Origin: Nyssa sinensis
Taxonomy: Eukaryota > Streptophyta > Magnoliopsida > Cornales > Nyssaceae
Reading direction: 5' to 3'
DNA length: 64,000 bases
Assembly (NCBI GenBank): GCA_008638375.1
Contig: CM018036.1
Location: forward strand, 9,393,577-9,457,576
Under the pieces are notes generated by a model. It searched no databases, was not told where the DNA came from, and worked only from the letters and a program-made list of their open reading frames with translations. A program made the translations under genes and the position numbers. The stretch's first letter is position 1; each line of letters begins with the position of its first letter. Shown here piece after piece: positions 1 to 11,180 of the stretch.

Positions 1-1515
1 TCCCTATTATCTCTCGTTGTTCCTAAATCCTACAAGGAAGCTCTTTCCCACCCTGGTTAGTGGACCGCAATGGAAGAGGAAATGAATGCTTTGGAATTAA
101 ATCGTACATGGGCTCTTGTTCCTACACCTGTTGGTGCTAAAATTGTTGGTTTTCGTTGGGAATCCCAATGGTATTGTTGATCGGCTAAAGGCTTGCCTTG
201 TGGCCAAAGGTTTTACCCAAACTTATGACATTGATTATACGGAGACTTTCTCTCATGTTGCCAAATTGAATGTTGTTCGGGTTATCATATCTCTCGCTAC
301 GTAACTTGATTGGCCTCTTCATCAACTTGATGTCAAAAATGCCTTCCTACATGGTGATCTTGTGGAGACTGTGTCTATGGCTCAAAAACCTAGTTTTGAG
401 TCCAAGGGGAAGTATATGTTTGTCATCTTCAGAAGTCTATTTATGGACTCAAACAGTCTCCCTGAGCTTGATTTGATAAATTCAGTAAACCAAAAATTTC
501 TCATAGTATAACTCGGAGCCAAGCTGATCACTCGGTATTCTTTAAGAAAACAAAAAGAGGTATCGTGATTCTAGTTGTTTACGTAGATGATATTGTGATC
601 ACCGACAGTGATAAGGCAGGTATCACAACATTGATTCGCCATCTTGGTTCCATCTTTCTTACCAAAGATCTTGGAAGCTCCATTATTTTCTTGGTATTGT
701 GGTCGCAAGATCAAAAGCAGGGATCAGTTTGTCTCAAAGGAAGTGCACTGTTGATATTTTGAACGATAAAGGTTATCTTGGCTCCAAACCTGTAGCTATG
801 CCCATGGAGACCAATCTAAAGTTGATGCCAGATGAGGATGATTTGGTTGAGGATCCAGAGATGTATCGAATACTCGTGGGTAAGCTCATTTACCTAACCA
901 TTACTCAACCTGACATCTCTTATGCAGTTAGTGTTGTGAGTCAGTTTATGACTAGTCCTCCAGTTCCTTATATGGATGCAATTGCTTGTATTTTGAAGTA
1001 TCTTAAGAATGTCCCAGGATGTGGTCTTTTTTATCGATCATCTGGACATCTTCGGATTAAGAGATATATTGATGCTTGGATAGGATCACCTTCAGATCGC
1101 AAATCTACCATTGATTATTGTACTTTCTTAGGGGTAATCCCGTGGCTTGGAAAAGCAAGAAGCAGTCTATTGTAGCATGTTCTAGTGTTGAGGTAGAGTA
1201 TCAACCAATGGCATATACCACTTGTGAGTTGACTTGACTAAGAACACTTGGGCAAGAATTTGATGTTCCAGTACGTGGTCCAACACGTCTCTATTGTGAC
1301 AATCAAACGGCAATTCATATTGTCAACAATCTAGACTAAGCATATTGAAGCTGATTGTCATTTCATTCGATCTAAAGTAGAGTCTAAAGAAATTACTACT
1401 TCATTTGTTCCTTCTAATAGTCAACTTGCAAACATCTTCACCAAAGCTTTACCAAAAATTGCCATCGACTCTATTTGTAGCAAGTTGGGAGTTATAAATA
1501 TATACTCTCTAACTT
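1..1515 (+). pseudogene. copia pol remnant (reverse transcriptase and RNase H)
   Basis: Translation in shifting frames gives the copia RT hallmarks. These are a segment like 'EEMNALELNRTW' near 70-110, 'LVAKGFTQTYDIDYTETFSHVAK' type sequence near 200-265, and 'VVYVDDIVI' at about 571-600, which holds the two catalytic aspartates. RNase H-like sequence follows, with 'GKLIYLTITQPDISYAV' near 880-935, 'SDRKSTIDYCTFLG' near 1095-1132 and 'YCDNQTAIHI' near 1293-1320. It ends with the usual 'FTKAL' tail. Interruptions include a TAG in place of a Trp codon at about 58-60, TAA at 301, a frameshift near 690-700 and TGA near 1234. It is a dead copy by sequence. Confidence 0.88.
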
Positions 1516-1524
1516 GAGGGAGAG

Positions 1525-1732
1525 TGTTATAAATATTGACTTAATTTGTAACTAAATTTAGGCATTAGATTGATTGATTGATTAATTGATTGTAGGAATT
1601 AATTTAGGATAGTTTACTTATTTACTTGTAAGCTGTAATTATAAATATTGACTTCTTAGAGAGAAGAATATATCTTTTTTATTCTCTAAAATATCTTTGA
1701 CAATCTCCTTGCATCTTAAACATCTCTGAACA
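1525..1732 (+). repeat. copia 3' LTR (about 208 bp)
   Basis: It begins TGTTATAAATATTGAC directly after a purine-rich GAGGGAGAG tract and after the end of the copia RNase H frame. A plausible CA end lies at 1731-1732 (an alternative is 1701-1702). The 5' LTR is outside the window, so the right boundary cannot be confirmed by pairwise comparison. Confidence 0.6.
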
Positions 1733-2505
1733 CCACATAAATGCCAAAAGCCCTATAAAACAAACCCAAACACCGCTAGGCTCATTCTTTGGACTCTGAC
1801 AGCATCTAGCCAGTAGCCGCTGCCCATTAATGCAAGAAGTTGTCCATCAAAAGTCTAATCCCTGCAAAGAAATCTTGATGCTTCTTCCTTCTTAGTGAAC
1901 TTGAACAAAACAAGGCTATATGCATGTTCAGAACATGCACTCCAGCAGAAATCCCCCATCAGCAATCAACCCAACTCCAAACCATCTGTTTTTCCGGCAC
2001 CAAAGCACTCATCACACGCTGCCTACCAGACATCTTTACAAGAAAGCCAATCGTCCCTTGCGCGAATCAATCTTGACTGCCACATCCTCCCACACTTGCA
2101 TGTCTCCTGTAGTCACACCTAGTGAAGTCTCTGACCATGCTTGTATGATTTACCTCCTTAAATGACCTCCTGTGCTATTTTGAAGATTCCTTACTTCCTA
2201 TAAGCCACTGTAACAGCCTTCCATCCTTCCCCTCTGTCAACTTCTAGAAAATAAATGCAGCGTCATATCTCACCAACAACTTCATCGACCCTTACTATAA
2301 GCACTTGAATGGATTACATGAACAAACCTCTTCCCTTCAGATTTGCATGACAATTCCTTGGGGGAGTGGCATAACCACTCCAACCCCTCTTTGTCCACCC
2401 TAATCCTCTACACCACACTCTGACCACTTTTGATTATCTGAAACAGGAACCAATTTGTTCTCCAATGTTGCTGAATGTCTGACCCGAGCAATTGTTGACA
2501 AGGAG

Positions 2506-2506
<1 letters not shown>
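1733..2506. other. stretch without recognised gene
   Basis: I recognise no domain here. Short open frames at 1895-2165 overlap each other in two frames and have no codon structure or motif that I can support. The sequence is moderately AT-rich and C-rich on the plus strand. Confidence 0.5.

Positions 2507-2541
<35 letters not shown>
2507..2541. repeat. (CT)n microsatellite
   Basis: An uninterrupted run of about 17 CT units. Confidence 0.97.
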
Positions 2542-2544
<3 letters not shown>

Positions 2545-2646
2545 GTTTTTTAGCATAACTATAAACACAACTTAATAAGTTCCACTTATATTTTACAGAA
2601 GCATTTAATGCACATGCCTCAAATATTTCCAGAGATTCCTATAGAA

Positions 2647-2944
2647 GCTTCCACAACTCTAAGACTCCATCCACACCTGGATTGAAATGTTTTACCTAAA
2701 ACTAGAATTGAATTCATACAGCAAAATAAAATGGCCAACTTTGACCCAACTATAAGAGGTTAGCTTTATGGATCAAAGCATGAAACCCCAAGGTTGCTTC
2801 CGCAACTCTAGAACTCCACCCCCGCACCAAGATTGACATGTTTTACCTAAAACTAGAATGGAATTCATAAAGCTAAATAAAATGGCAAACTTTGACCCAA
2901 CTATAAGAGGTAAGCTTTATGGATCAAGGCATGAAACACCGAGG
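2647..2944. repeat. tandem duplication, 149-bp unit, two copies
   Basis: Unit 1 (2647-2795) and unit 2 (2796-2944) share 'GCTTCC(A/G)CAACTCTA', 'GTTTTACCTAAAACTAGAAT' and 'AACTTTGACCCAACTATAAG' at a constant offset of 149 bp, with scattered substitutions. This is a simple head-to-tail duplication with no coding content. Confidence 0.9.
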
Positions 2945-3163
2945 TCCATATTCTGTAGGCCAGTTAGTAAAAAGTGAGAGGTGACCCACGTCAGTTGGAA
3001 GGCAAGGAAAACTATCCCACTTCCCACGCTGTTTAAACCCATGCAAACGAGAAGAGACACTAGGTAGATTCTATAATAGATGTAGAGGGTAGAACACGCA
3101 TGTTGATGACAAACAGCATTCATCTTTCAGTCTTACCACACAATATCTGAAAACAACCATCAA

Positions 3164-3598
3164 TTGAGGCCATGGTACCACAAGGTGCATGCACAGATAT
3201 CTGGGAAAAACCATGTAATTGAATATCCTACAAACCATAGTGACATAATAAAATTGAATGTTGGGGCAACTACGTTTCAATGCAACGTGTATGAAGCAGC
3301 TACTCTCAAGGTAACACAATTAGGTTTCTACCAGATCACATGTCGAAGCAATAGAACTGTTTCCAGAAACAAGCAAAGCTTATACTATGCACCTAAATAC
3401 CACGGCAACATCATAGTTACACAAGACATATACAATGAGCCACAACAGAAAACACAACAAAAACCTAAATCTACACCAATGAACTTGACCATTTCTACAA
3501 TTCCACCTGCCATGCCCCCAAATCGTACTAAACCACCCCCACCCCCTTCTCCTCCAAGCGTCCTTCCTCCCTCCACCAACCCCTACCCCTGTTATTAG
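3164..3598 (+). CDS. hypothetical 144-aa ORF with proline-rich tail
   Basis: I do not recognise this ORF. It opens with no intron signal or upstream exon that I can identify. The first 90 or so residues are not low-complexity and contain two cysteines (in 'TFQCNVYEA' and 'QITCRSN'). The last 35 residues are rich in Pro and Ser with a run of five prolines. It lies among short duplications between a copia relic and a LINE. The opposite strand is also partly open, so this could be chance. It could equally be a fragment of a decayed gene. Confidence 0.15.
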   Translation: MRPWYHKVHAQISGKNHVIEYPTNHSDIIKLNVGATTFQCNVYEAATLKVTQLGFYQITCRSNRTVSRNKQSLYYAPKYHGNIIVTQDIYNEPQQKTQQKPKSTPMNLTISTIPPAMPPNRTKPPPPPSPPSVLPPSTNPYPCY

Positions 3599-3740
3599 GA
3601 AGTACCTCCCTTCCCCCTTTCCACATCTCCCCTCATAGTTAATTTAACTACATGATTTCATCAGTTCTCTCTTGCATCTTGAACTAGACCCCTCCCTTCC
3701 CTTCCTCAACCATCCATTCCCCTTCATTCTCCAACTACTT

Positions 3741-4123
3741 CAATATCCCCATACAACCTCATTGCCTCGTGCTCGAACCCCTCATATAGAGCACAAAGGA
3801 ATTCCCTAAGAGGCAGCTACCTAAATACCAAATATTGAGCCTACAAATTCATATTCTGAGGCAGCTATCTAAATAAAATGAACCATACATGACACAATTA
3901 TGTATCAAGGCAAAATTATAGGTTTTAGGATCAATGTCCCCATACAACCTCATTGCTTTGTGCTTGAACCCCTCATATAGAGCACAAGGAATTCCCTAAG
4001 AGGCAGCCATCTAAATACCAAATATTGAGCCCACTAATTCATATTCTGAGGTAGCTATCTAAATAAAATGAACCATACATGACACAATTATGTATCAAGC
4101 CAAAATTATAGGTTTTAGGATCA
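3741..4123. repeat. tandem duplication, about 191-bp unit, two copies
   Basis: Unit 1 (3741-3931) and unit 2 (3932-4123) share 'CCCCATACAACCTCATTGC', 'CCCTCATATAGAGCACAA', 'GGAATTCCCTAAGAGGCAGC' and 'AAAATTATAGGTTTTAGGAT' at a 191-bp offset. Only a few substitutions and one indel separate them, so the duplication looks fairly young. Confidence 0.93.
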
Positions 4124-4204
4124 CCAGACCATACTATGAGAGTTTGAGGCAATAAAAAGTAGTGTACTGATATATATATACCTTGACATGGCATGAACAC
4201 AACA

Positions 4205-4230
4205 CTCTCTCTCTCTCTCTCTCTCTCTCT
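4205..4230. repeat. (CT)n microsatellite
   Basis: A run of about 13 CT units just upstream of the L1-type LINE. Confidence 0.95.
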
Positions 4231-4476
4231 AACCTCTGCCTCTACCTCCAACTCCCTCTAAAGTGTATAATCTAAAGCAAAGAAAGTCAAAAACATGGCC
4301 CCTTCTGGAGGCATCCTGTGAGATATGTTCAATGGTCGGGGAAGACGTTTGAAGTCGAAACTCTAAGTGTGAAGGACAGGCTGCTCATTCAGATCACAGA
4401 AAGAGGGAATGGGAGAGTGCGAAGGTTATGAGTAGAAAACGATGGATTCTGGTGGATTTGCAGACAGCTAGAAGCA

Positions 4477-7182
4477 ATGGGAGAGAGAAGGGAAGGGAGA
4501 CAATCAATTCAGGAGTTCCATAGCGGATGGAGAAGTTGGAGAGTCATGCACAAGTCTAATCAGAGAGGGAACTTCATCAGGGTGGACGAGCTGAATGGCG
4601 CAGCCTGCTATAGTGTTTACATTCCAGAGTGCGACACTAAGGGTTGCTGGAAGGAAGCGGCTTGTGCCTTCAGGGGATTGGCAGAGGCATGCGGTGGGGT
4701 AGAAATTCAGAAACAAAAATCATTTGTTGAAGTAGCGAAGGTAGAAGATTGGTCGGAGAGGCCTCTAGAGGTCAGTAGAGGCACAGAGCGTACATGGGGA
4801 GATGTGATGGTGGATGCTAAATCTTGCAGGGAGAGGATACAATTCTGCCAAAGGTATCTGGTTGGAAGGGTGGGCCCGAAGGGGAATATCAAACCAGATG
4901 TGATTTCGCTACAGAGATGGGTATAGACATTGGAGAGTCCCATGGAAGGTTCGGGTGGTGGAGATGCATGGTGACTGGTTTTTGTTCGAACTGCCATCTT
5001 TGGAGGAAGCTATGAGAATAAGGGAAAAGAAGAACTGGGTGTTTGAGAAGCAGGCTGTGCTGCTGGATCAGTGGATAATTGGGGGATGTTGCAGCAGGAA
5101 AGGTTTTGAATCATCAGAAGTTTGGATCAGGCTGGTCGGCTTACCAGGTGTTTCTGTGGAATCAGGAGATTTTCAAGTTTGTCGAATATTACTGTGAAGG
5201 ATTCATGACCGTCGATGATGATATGAAACAACATCGTCAACTTAGATGAGCGCGTGTCCTTGCAAGGTCGTCGGGTAATAAGATGCCAGCTACAGTAAAG
5301 ATTGAGGTGGGTAATGGGCAGTTCGCAATTCCGATTTGGGTGGAAAAGGGGGCTCATTTTCAAATGGTTCAGGCAACAATAGGTGTTGAAGGCGGGGGTG
5401 TCACCAGAGAAGTTCATGCAGCAACGTCTCAAGCTCATGCAGGGAGGGCGCGTGAAGGTAAGGAGAATAAAAGGGATAAGGGGAAATCAGGGGGTCCTAT
5501 AGATCACGGACATGTGGTGGAAGGGATAGAGATTCAAAATTTGAATCTCGGTAGGGGCAAGGTGGGCTGCTCCGTGGGCTTTCGTTGGGGCAATGATAGG
5601 GAGAATCGTTATGGGCCTAATGGGAATTACAATAGAAACAAGCCCAATGGAGGGATTAAGGCGAGATTGGGCCCAATAAATGGTAACTCAAAAGATATAG
5701 GGAAGAGATGGGTTTGCTATTCGGGCCAAAATGATATTCCGACAGAGAAGAAACCCATTAGAGGAGAAAAGCAGGCTAAGAAGCACGGATACGGACACGG
5801 AAAAATGGATACGACATAATACGGACACGCAGATACGTTATTTCTCAAAAAAATAAGACACGGACACGTTAGGGAACACGTTAAATATATATAATTTTTT
5901 TATATTTTTATAGGACAATGTAATAAAAATCTAATGTTATTTTAATTAAAATTAGAATAAAACACACAAATTTTTAAAATATTATTAAGATATATTAAAA
6001 TAATAAAACCATTAAATAAAATTAAAAAACTTTTTCATTTAATCATCAACATCCATGATTCAAATGTCCGGCCACGTGTCCGAAAAGTATTCGAGAGTGT
6101 CAGTGTCCGACACAGACACGTGAGCCAAAATAGAGTGATTGTGCTTCATAGAAAGCAGGTATATAAGAATAGAAGGCCTACCATAGAAAAGGAGGCCCGA
6201 TGTGAGTCTTTGGACAACATTCAGGGAAAACGGGCCATTTCTAATGTCAACCCAAACCCAATTCCAACCTACACCAAAGGAATAGGAAAAGCCCAGGTCG
6301 GGGAGCTTGAGGTTTCCGTTCCAGCAAAGATTAAAAAGCGTATTGGGCAGTTGAACGAAGCAACACTAGAGGCAGAGAACGGAAATGGGCTGATGGTTAA
6401 CATATCGATCGAGCAGAGGAGGAGACAAGAAGGTGCAGGAACAAGTAAAGGCACTAGCTTAGGGTGGGGAGATCAAAGTCCAGAAGATGATGCAGAAGTT
6501 GATGACGATGAAAGGGGAGCGAACACTGATGATGATTTTGGTTGGGAAGATGACGATTCCTTCCTTATCAGTTCAGAGGATTACACAAAGTCAAGCACGG
6601 AATTGGGTACGGTAATTCCAGAAAGCAGGGATGTTGGGAGTGATGGGGGTCAAGAAGACCCACTAGTTAAGGAGGGAGAACCAGGGTGTGGATCGGATTA
6701 TTATGCCGAGGGAGTTAGCCGAGGTACTTTGCTTGGTGCAGGAAGGACCGAGGCTAGAAGGGGTAACTAAGGACCAAGCTATAGCTCATATGAGTTTGGG
6801 CGATGAAGATAGTTTGCACTGTAAACCTTTGACAGTGGTGCTCCCAGAGAACAAAGAGTATCCAGTTGTAGAAAGGAGGGGGCAAAGGCAAATTATTTTG
6901 CCTAAATGGTTTCTCAGACATATTAAAGGTATGGGAAGGTGTTTGGGGCTGACTTGTTATGGGTTTGAAGATAGATTCTTGGAATTGATTGTTGAAACTT
7001 TGCAAAGCAATGGCCAAGGACAGGATGCTGTGCATAGATGTCAGTACACGGATATGGAGAGGTCGGCAAGAAGATTAAGTCGTGCTTTGAAGAACCTGGA
7101 GTCCACAGTAAACTATGAAGGCAAGCAAGGGGGGGAGGAACAACAGGCTTCAGGGAATGAATTAACAATAGTTTCATCATGA
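4477..7182 (+). pseudogene. LINE ORF1, DUF4283-type RNA-binding protein, broken
   Basis: ORF1 proteins of plant L1 elements bind the element RNA. The N-terminal piece (4477-4926) is followed in another frame by 'EMHGDWFLFELPS' and 'SEVWIRLVGLPG' at about 4963-5150, the DUF4283/LINE ORF1 signature. 'ATVKIEVGNGQFAIPIWVEKG' near 5286-5350 continues the domain. The tail (6140-7182) is acidic and Ser/Asp-rich, as is usual for the linker. The frame is broken near 4926, near 5197 and near 5245, is split by a nested repeat at 5777-6136, and shifts again near 6700. The stop at 7180-7182 overlaps the ORF2 start as ATGA. Confidence 0.8.
5777..6136 (+). repeat. 360-bp interspersed repeat nested in the LINE, GACACG-rich ends
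   Basis: It begins TAAGAAGCACGGATACGG and ends GACACGTGAGCCAAAATAG, with an AT-rich core holding 'GTAATAAAAATCTAAT' and 'CATTTAATCATCAACATC'. A second copy in reverse orientation lies at 59861-60275 and matches along its whole length, including both ends. The copy interrupts ORF1 of the LINE. The ends share a partial inverted GGCT/CACG motif, but I find no clean terminal inverted repeat, target duplication or coding capacity. It is a non-autonomous element whose class I cannot assign (MITE or SINE-like). Confidence 0.8.
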
Positions 7183-10100
7183 AGTGGAAGATTATTTCAT
7201 GGAATGTGAGGGGTTTACATGACCCAGGCAAAAGAGCAGTAATCAGAGGCGTTCTGAAAGGTTGGAAACCGACTCTGGTATGTCTTCAGAAAACCAAAAT
7301 GCAGGATATATTGGTGATGTGGGACTCTCGGGTAGTTAAAAGTCTAGATCACTAGAATGGGAGGTTCTTTATTTCTTGTAAGATGATGTTTACAGATGAT
7401 GGTTGTGAATGGGTTTTTTCAGGGGTGCATGGGCCAACTCAGGAGATAGACAAAAGAGATTTTTTGGAGGAACTGGATATATCTGCCCAGCGTGGGGCTA
7501 ATCTGTGGGTTATTGGAGGCGATTTCAATTTAACTAGATTTCCTCATGAGCGCAAAGGAGAGGGGAGAATGATAAGAAGCATGCTGTCATTCTCGTGCTT
7601 TATAGATAGAAACCAATTAGTGGATTTGCCTTTGGAGGGTGGTAGATTTACTTAGGGAAGCGATAGAAGAGACCTTGCAATGTCCAGGCTAGATAGATTC
7701 CTTGTGTCAGCGGGGTGGGAAGACAGATTTTCTGATTCGACACAAGCTCGTCTTCCAAAACCGCTGTCAGATCATATTCCAATTGTTTTAAATAATGAAG
7801 GATTGAAGTGGGGAAAAACTCCTTTCCTGCTCGAGAACATGTGGTTGCAAGATCCAAGGTTCAAAGATAGGGTGGAGGAATGATGGAAAGGGTATAATAT
7901 TGGGGTAAGTCCAAGCTATGTGGTGGCCCAAAAGCTCAAAATGTTGAAGGATGACCTAAAGCACTTGAACAGGGAAGTGTTCAGAAATGTTTAAGCTGGG
8001 AAGGATAAACTCTCGAGGGATATTCATATGGTTGATAGAAAGGAACAAGATGGTTCTTTAATTGAGGAAGAAAGATGTAATAGGGAGGGCCTGAATGGGG
8101 AGTTAGGTAGGGTTATGAAGTTAGAGGAAATCTCTTGGAGACAAAAGTCTAGGGCTCTTTGGCTTAAGGAAGGTGACCGGAACACAAAGTTTTTCCATCG
8201 AATGGCCAACTATCATAAGCGGAGGAATAATATAAGCAAAGTAATAGTGGTAGAAAGGGAGCTGCAAGGGGTGGAGGAAGTGAAGGAGGGAATTGTGGGC
8301 TACAACAAGGACCTGTTCAACGAGCAGAGAGACTGGAGGCCGGGTGTAAAGGAGATGGAATTTTCTTCCGATTCTTCCGACGCAGCCACCAGTTTGGAGA
8401 GGCCATTCGAAGGGGAAGAAATTATGGCAGCCTTGAAGTCTTGTGATGGGGATAAAGCGCCGGGTCCGGATGGGTTTGCAATGGCGTTTTTTAAACATTG
8501 TTGGGGGGCCTTAAAGGGTGACCTTATGGCTTTTTTTTAATGAATTCCATCAGCAGTGTTCTTTTGAAAGAAGTATCAATGCGTCATTCATTGCAATAAT
8601 TTCCAAAAAGGAAGGAGCTGAGAACATAAAAGATTATAGGCCAATTAGCTTGGAGGGGAGTATGTACAAGATGTTGGCTAAGGTGCTTGGCCTTTGCTTG
8701 AAGGGAGTTATGAATAGTGTCATCTCACTAAGCCAAAATGCTTTTGTTGGGGGTCGCCAAATCATGGATGCAGTTTTGATAGCCAATGAGTGTGTGGATT
8801 CTAAAAGGAAGAGGAGAGAGAAGGGGCTTGTGTGTAAATTGGACATTGAGAAAACTTATAACCATGTGAATTGGAACCTTTTGATTTCTATCATGGCTAA
8901 GTTAGGCTTTGGTGTTAGATGGAGGCGGTGGATTCAATCTTGCGTATCCACTGTCTCTTTTTAGGTGTTGGTGAATGGTTTCCCGACAAGCTTCTTCCGT
9001 TCTTCCAGGGGATTGAGACAAGGAGACCCGCTTTCTCCGCTTCTCTTTGTAATGGTGATGGAGGTTTTAAGCAGGATGATTGATAAGGCTATAGAGGGTG
9101 GTTTGCTCAAGGGTTTTTTGATTGAGGGCAATGAGAGTAGGAGGGCAAAAGTTTCTCACCTTCTTGCAGACGACACCATAGTGTTTTGTGATGCTGAAGA
9201 AGATCAATTGTGGATCTTGAGATGTATTCTTATTTGCTTTGAGGCAATCTCAGGGTTGAGGATTAATTCGAGAAAGACAGAGATCATTCCAATGGGTGAG
9301 GTAGAGGATGTAGAAGTTATGGTAGAAGCTTGGGGACGTTAGGTGGGCAGGTTTCCTAATGTGTACCTCGGGCTTCCACTGGGCGCATCTTCGAGATCGA
9401 TAGGGATTTGGGATACAGTGATTGAGCGTTTTCAAAAAAAGGTTGACAGGTTGAAAAAGTCAACATCTATCCAAAGGAGGTAAGATCACTCTTATTAGGA
9501 GCACACTGGAGAATTTTTCCACTTACTTCATGTCTCTTTTTTCGATGCCTGCTTCATTTAGGCAAGAGTTTGAGAGGATTCAAAAGAATTTCCTATGGGG
9601 AGGTAGGGAAGATAGAAAGAAGATGCATTTAGTAAAATGGGAGAAAGTTAAAGCCCCCATTTCTGATGGAGGTTTGGGTATCAAGGACTTGACTCTATTT
9701 AATCAAGCTTCGCTTGGTAAATGGATATGGAGATTTGCTAACGAGGACAATTTTCTATGGCGCAATGGAGTTCACTATAAGTATGGTTGTGTGAGAGGGG
9801 GATGGTATTCTGGGGATGCCATCGGGACTTACGGTTGTGGTGTGTGGAAAACTATAAAGAAAGGCCAAAGACATTGCACTTCATGTGTGAGATTTGACAT
9901 CGGAGAAGGTGATAGAGTGAAGTTTTGGGCTAATTTATGGCACATTGAGGGGGTCCTGAAAGATAAGTTCCATAACCTATTCAATATTGCAGTGGATAAG
10001 GAGTGTCTTGTGGCAGATTATATTGATAGAGTGGGGAATGGAAGGATGTGGAGTCTAAAATGTAGGAGCGGTTTCTTTGATTGAGAGCTTCAAGAAGCAG

Positions 10101-10460
10101 AGAAGCTTATGTCATCCTTGCGCAAGGTGGAGTTATTAGATGGAGGTAGAGATGGAATGTCTTGGAGCGGTAGAGGGGACTGTAGATGCACAGTCCGTTT
10201 CTTTTACCGGAAATTAATGGAAAGGAGAAATAATTTTTTCCCTTTGAGGGTGATTTGGAGGTCTAGAGTGCCCACAAAAGCCTTTTTTTTTGCTTGGGAG
10301 TGTTCTTGAGGTGTGATTTTAACTGTAGACAACTTGAAGAAGAGAGATTTTCATCCTCCAAATCGATGCCCCTTATGCAAGGAGGAAGAAACGGTTGATC
10401 ATCTTCTTTTACATTGTAATTATACTTGGATATTTGGAGTTTTCTTTTTCGTATCTTTGG
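7179..10460 (+). pseudogene. LINE ORF2: endonuclease, reverse transcriptase, zinc-binding tail, broken
   Basis: The ATG at 7179 overlaps the ORF1 stop (ATGA). The apurinic-type endonuclease shows 'ISWNVRGL', 'VCLQKTK', 'GGDFN', 'SRLDRFLV' and 'SDHIPI' (7185-7790). In 'CLQETK', the usual motif, the catalytic Glu is replaced here by Lys. The reverse transcriptase follows with 'KAPGPDGF' (8452-8478), 'DYRPISL', 'KLDIEKTYNHVNW', '[12 protein letters not shown]' and 'LLADDTIVF' (about 9160-9190). The C-terminal zf-RVT domain has 'VPTKAFFFAWE' and 'CPLCKEEETVDHLLLHC' (10265-10415). In-frame stops occur near 7354, 7653, 7881, 7992, 8962, 9340 and 10082, with a frameshift at a T-run near 8530. The protein is clearly dead, but the family assignment is firm. 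Confidence 0.9.
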
Positions 10461-10822
10461 ATTCTCATGGGTGATGCCGACTAAGGTCAAATAACTCTTT
10501 TTGAATTGGAGATGCAAAAAGCTTATAAAGGAGGTGAGAGTTGCTTGGAAAATGGCGCCCAGGCGCCTTTTGTAGTGTTTATGGAAAGAAAGAAATAGAA
10601 TAATTTTTGAAGGGGTAGAAGCTTCCCCTCGGAAATTTAAAGACATTTTTTTGAAAAATTTCTTTTTGGATTAAGAAAGAATACCCTATGTATTTAGATA
10701 GTCTTATGAATTTTTTTAGGGATCTTAGGCTTTAATTGATGTAGCCGGTCCCTTTTATTGTTCTTAGGGGGATGCCTTTCTCAAGCCCCTATTCCATACA
10801 TTTATATATCTATTTCAATTTT

Positions 10823-11180
10823 ACCAGTAATTTATAAGAGCATTTAATGCATGTCTCAAAAAATTGACATCAGACCGGTAATTTATAAGAGCATTTAATG
10901 CATGTCTCAAAGCATGACGAAAAGGGCGAGGGCTTTAGCCTCTTACAAAACTCCTCTATAATGTGATCCCCATAAGATTTTAGCCTGAAGGAATAACCTC
11001 AAGGAAAGTTTGGCTCAATAGAATAAAAGTTATAAAAATAAAATTGACATCAAACCAGTAATTTATAAGAGCATTTAATGCATGTCTCAAAGCATGACAA
11101 AAAGGTTCGAGAGCTTTAGCCTAGTACAAAACTCCACTATAATGAGATCCCCATAAGATTTTAGCCTGAAGGAATAACCT
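10823..11180. repeat. direct repeats, 180-bp offset, two long copies plus a partial third
   Basis: The copies at 10861-11000 and 11041-11180 share 'AAATTGACATCA(G/A)ACC', 'AAGAGCATTTAATGCATGTC' and 'CCATAAGATTTTAGCCTGAA'. A partial copy of the 'TAATTTATAAGAGCATTTAATGCATGTCTC' block lies at 10827-10859. Similar GCATTTAATGCA wording occurs at about 2603-2620, on the far side of the LINE. No coding content is evident. Confidence 0.85.

Larger units (their letters stand above)
1..1732 (+). mobile_element. Ty1/copia LTR retrotransposon, 3' part, decayed
   Basis: This is the 3' portion of a copia element whose 5' end lies before the window. In order it shows the start of reverse transcriptase, the YVDD active-site region, the RNase H domain, a purine-rich tract (around 1515-1524) and a 3' LTR starting TGTTATAAATATTG. 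The reading frame is broken by several stops and frameshifts, so the copy cannot be autonomous. The domain order, with RNase H next to the 3' LTR and no integrase after it, is diagnostic of copia rather than gypsy. Confidence 0.9.
4294..10820 (+). mobile_element. L1-type LINE (non-LTR retrotransposon), near full length, decayed
   Basis: This is a plant L1-like element of about 6.5 kb with ORF1 (DUF4283-type nucleic-acid-binding protein) and ORF2 (endonuclease, reverse transcriptase and zinc-binding C-terminus). The 3' end reads into a short AT-rich tail near 10780-10820, after a GGGGGATGCC-type motif common at plant LINE ends. The 5' boundary is approximate. Frame analysis suggests that ORF1 starts near 4294-4330 behind an early frameshift. 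Many stops and frameshifts make it inactive. A separate 360-bp repeat is nested in ORF1 at 5777-6136, so that insertion came after the LINE. Confidence 0.85.
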
